A model generated the notes under the pieces. The model was given only the letters and a program-made list of their open reading frames with translations, had not been told where the DNA came from and made no database searches. This document shows, piece by piece, positions 6,010 to 6,522 of a stretch of DNA of 6,522 nucleotides (positions are counted from its first letter, which is position 1; each line of letters starts with the position of its first letter). The position numbers and the translations under genes are program-made. This DNA comes from Deltaproteobacteria bacterium (GTDB lineage: Bacteria > Desulfobacterota > DSM-4660 > Desulfatiglandales > Desulfatiglandaceae): the NCBI GenBank assembly GCA_019307165.1, contig JAFDKD010000173.1, forward strand, positions 1-6,522, written 5' to 3'.

Positions 6010-6315
6010 CAATCTATTCCGATTTAGAGGATATTCCCTTTTCTCTCTTATAATCCCTTGTCGCTTTGCGGCTTGGGATGATTGTCTTTAAAAATATATA
6101 TGTTTCCTGGACCACAAAAGGAACAATATAGATATAACCTTCAACAATAACGAAATACAACCGTTGACCAGGGTAATTTTTTTGATCAGGATGGTCGGCC
6201 GTCTTCCAAATCTTACGCATCAGGACATTCTATTCTAAGTGGTCTGGACATGGTTTTTGGTACTATTTAATCACACAAGAAAAGTCAAACGAAGATTTGA
6301 CCCCTTTCTCTTTCC
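6010..6315. other. AT-rich spacer between the ferredoxin and the molybdoenzyme
   Basis: About 306 AT-rich bases that should contain the molybdoenzyme promoter. No pair of hexamers stands out; TATATC with a poor upstream TTGTAT is the best and is not convincing. The only clear structure is the hairpin at 6277-6301. A minus-strand open frame of 68 codons (6014-6220) has no similarity I recognise, no Shine-Dalgarno and a composition like the spacer, so it is not called. Confidence 0.55.
6277..6301 (-). terminator. Terminator-like hairpin after the ferredoxin gene
   Basis: On the minus strand, 14 bases after the ferredoxin stop, GTCAAA (complement of 6296-6301) pairs perfectly with TTTGAC (complement of 6284-6289) around a 6-base loop, and is followed by TTTTCTT. 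The stem is short and AT-rich, so termination may be partial. It would uncouple, or only attenuate, transcription from the ferredoxin into the molybdoenzyme gene. Confidence 0.5.
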
Positions 6316-6510
6316 CTATTCACCTTCGATTTCGATGGCTTCGGCGCCACATTCAGCGGCGGCCCGTCGCGTCACCTCTTTATACTGCTCCGGTATTTCT
6401 TCAAATTTGACGGTAGATTTCAGTTCATCCTCATCATACTCGAAAACCTCCGGACAAAGATCATTGCAATTTCTGTCTCCCATACATGCTTTTGTAATAA
6501 TGACTTTCAT
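6316..6510 (-). CDS. Small single-cluster ferredoxin with Asp in a ligand position
   Basis: A 64-residue acidic, soluble electron carrier of the monocluster ferredoxin family. The cluster segment is CMGDRNCNDLCPEVFEYDED (9-28): Cys9-x2-Asp12-x2-Cys15-x3-Cys19-Pro, with the distal ligand Cys54. In ordinary [4Fe-4S] ferredoxins position 12 is Cys. The same Cys-x2-Asp-x2-Cys pattern is known from Pyrococcus furiosus ferredoxin, where Asp ligates the labile iron and the cluster interconverts between [3Fe-4S] and [4Fe-4S]. Cys19 matches the P. furiosus disulfide Cys21, but its partner position is Val46 here, so no disulfide is expected. An ideal Shine-Dalgarno, AAGGAG (6517-6522), lies 6 bases before the ATG at 6510; stop is TAG at 6316-6318. 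It lies upstream of the molybdoenzyme gene on the same strand and may donate electrons to it. Confidence 0.9.
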   Translation of the reverse strand: MKVIITKACMGDRNCNDLCPEVFEYDEDELKSTVKFEEIPEQYKEVTRRAAAECGAEAIEIEGE

Positions 6511-6522
6511 TTGTTTCTCCTT

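Noticed and set aside
3853..6027. Plus-strand open frame of 724 codons opposite the molybdoenzyme
   Set aside because: It is the antisense shadow of a GC-rich gene. The translation has no recognisable domain, while the minus strand reads as a clear DmsA homologue over its full length.
6014..6220. Minus-strand 68-codon open frame upstream of the molybdoenzyme
   Set aside because: No ribosome-binding site and no recognised family. It overlaps the region expected to carry the promoter, and its composition is that of the AT-rich spacer.

Overview
The window looks like a piece of chromosome from an anaerobic, probably sulfate-reducing-type bacterium of the Desulfobacterota (old Deltaproteobacteria). 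This is inferred from gene content: a DmsA-like molybdopterin enzyme, a small Asp-type ferredoxin, an iron-sulfur-flavoprotein-like FMN protein and an IPTL-CTERM surface protein. The GC-rich genes separated by AT-richer spacers full of short palindromic repeats fit this. No rRNA or other taxonomic marker is present, so the assignment is tentative.

Layout from left to right. (1) 1-474, minus: N-terminal 158 codons of a flavodoxin-fold NADPH-dependent FMN reductase / iron-sulfur flavoprotein relative, cut by the window edge. (2) 475-845: spacer with a candidate promoter for gene 1, a REP doublet of two inverted GTAG-headed hairpins (573-678), and a strong intrinsic terminator for gene 2. (3) 846-1730, minus: secreted beta-propeller-like protein with a C-terminal IPTL-CTERM-type sorting tail. 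(4) 1731-2228: divergent control region with a TTGACA promoter for gene 2, a near-palindrome, and a repeat block directly before the next gene. (5) 2229-3590, plus: sodium/glutamate symporter (GltS/ESS family) membrane protein. (6) 3591-3807: convergent spacer with a nested hairpin and a palindromic repeat related to the one upstream of gltS. (7) 3808-6009, minus: DmsA-like molybdopterin oxidoreductase with a [4Fe-4S] motif and a Ser molybdenum ligand, but no Tat signal. (8) 6010-6315: AT-rich spacer with a terminator-like hairpin. (9) 6316-6510, minus: 64-residue ferredoxin with a Cys-x2-Asp-x2-Cys ligand pattern.

How the genes work together: the ferredoxin lies upstream of, and codirectional with, the molybdoenzyme and could supply its electrons, since no DmsB or DmsC partner is visible. 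A 306-bp gap with a hairpin separates them, so this is only a hypothesis. The other genes look like independent units. No phage, CRISPR, tRNA, integrase or defence system is seen. The most unusual items are the REP doublet, the repeat pair bracketing gltS, the Asp-type ferredoxin and the signal-less DmsA homologue. I do not see a convincing new multi-gene system.
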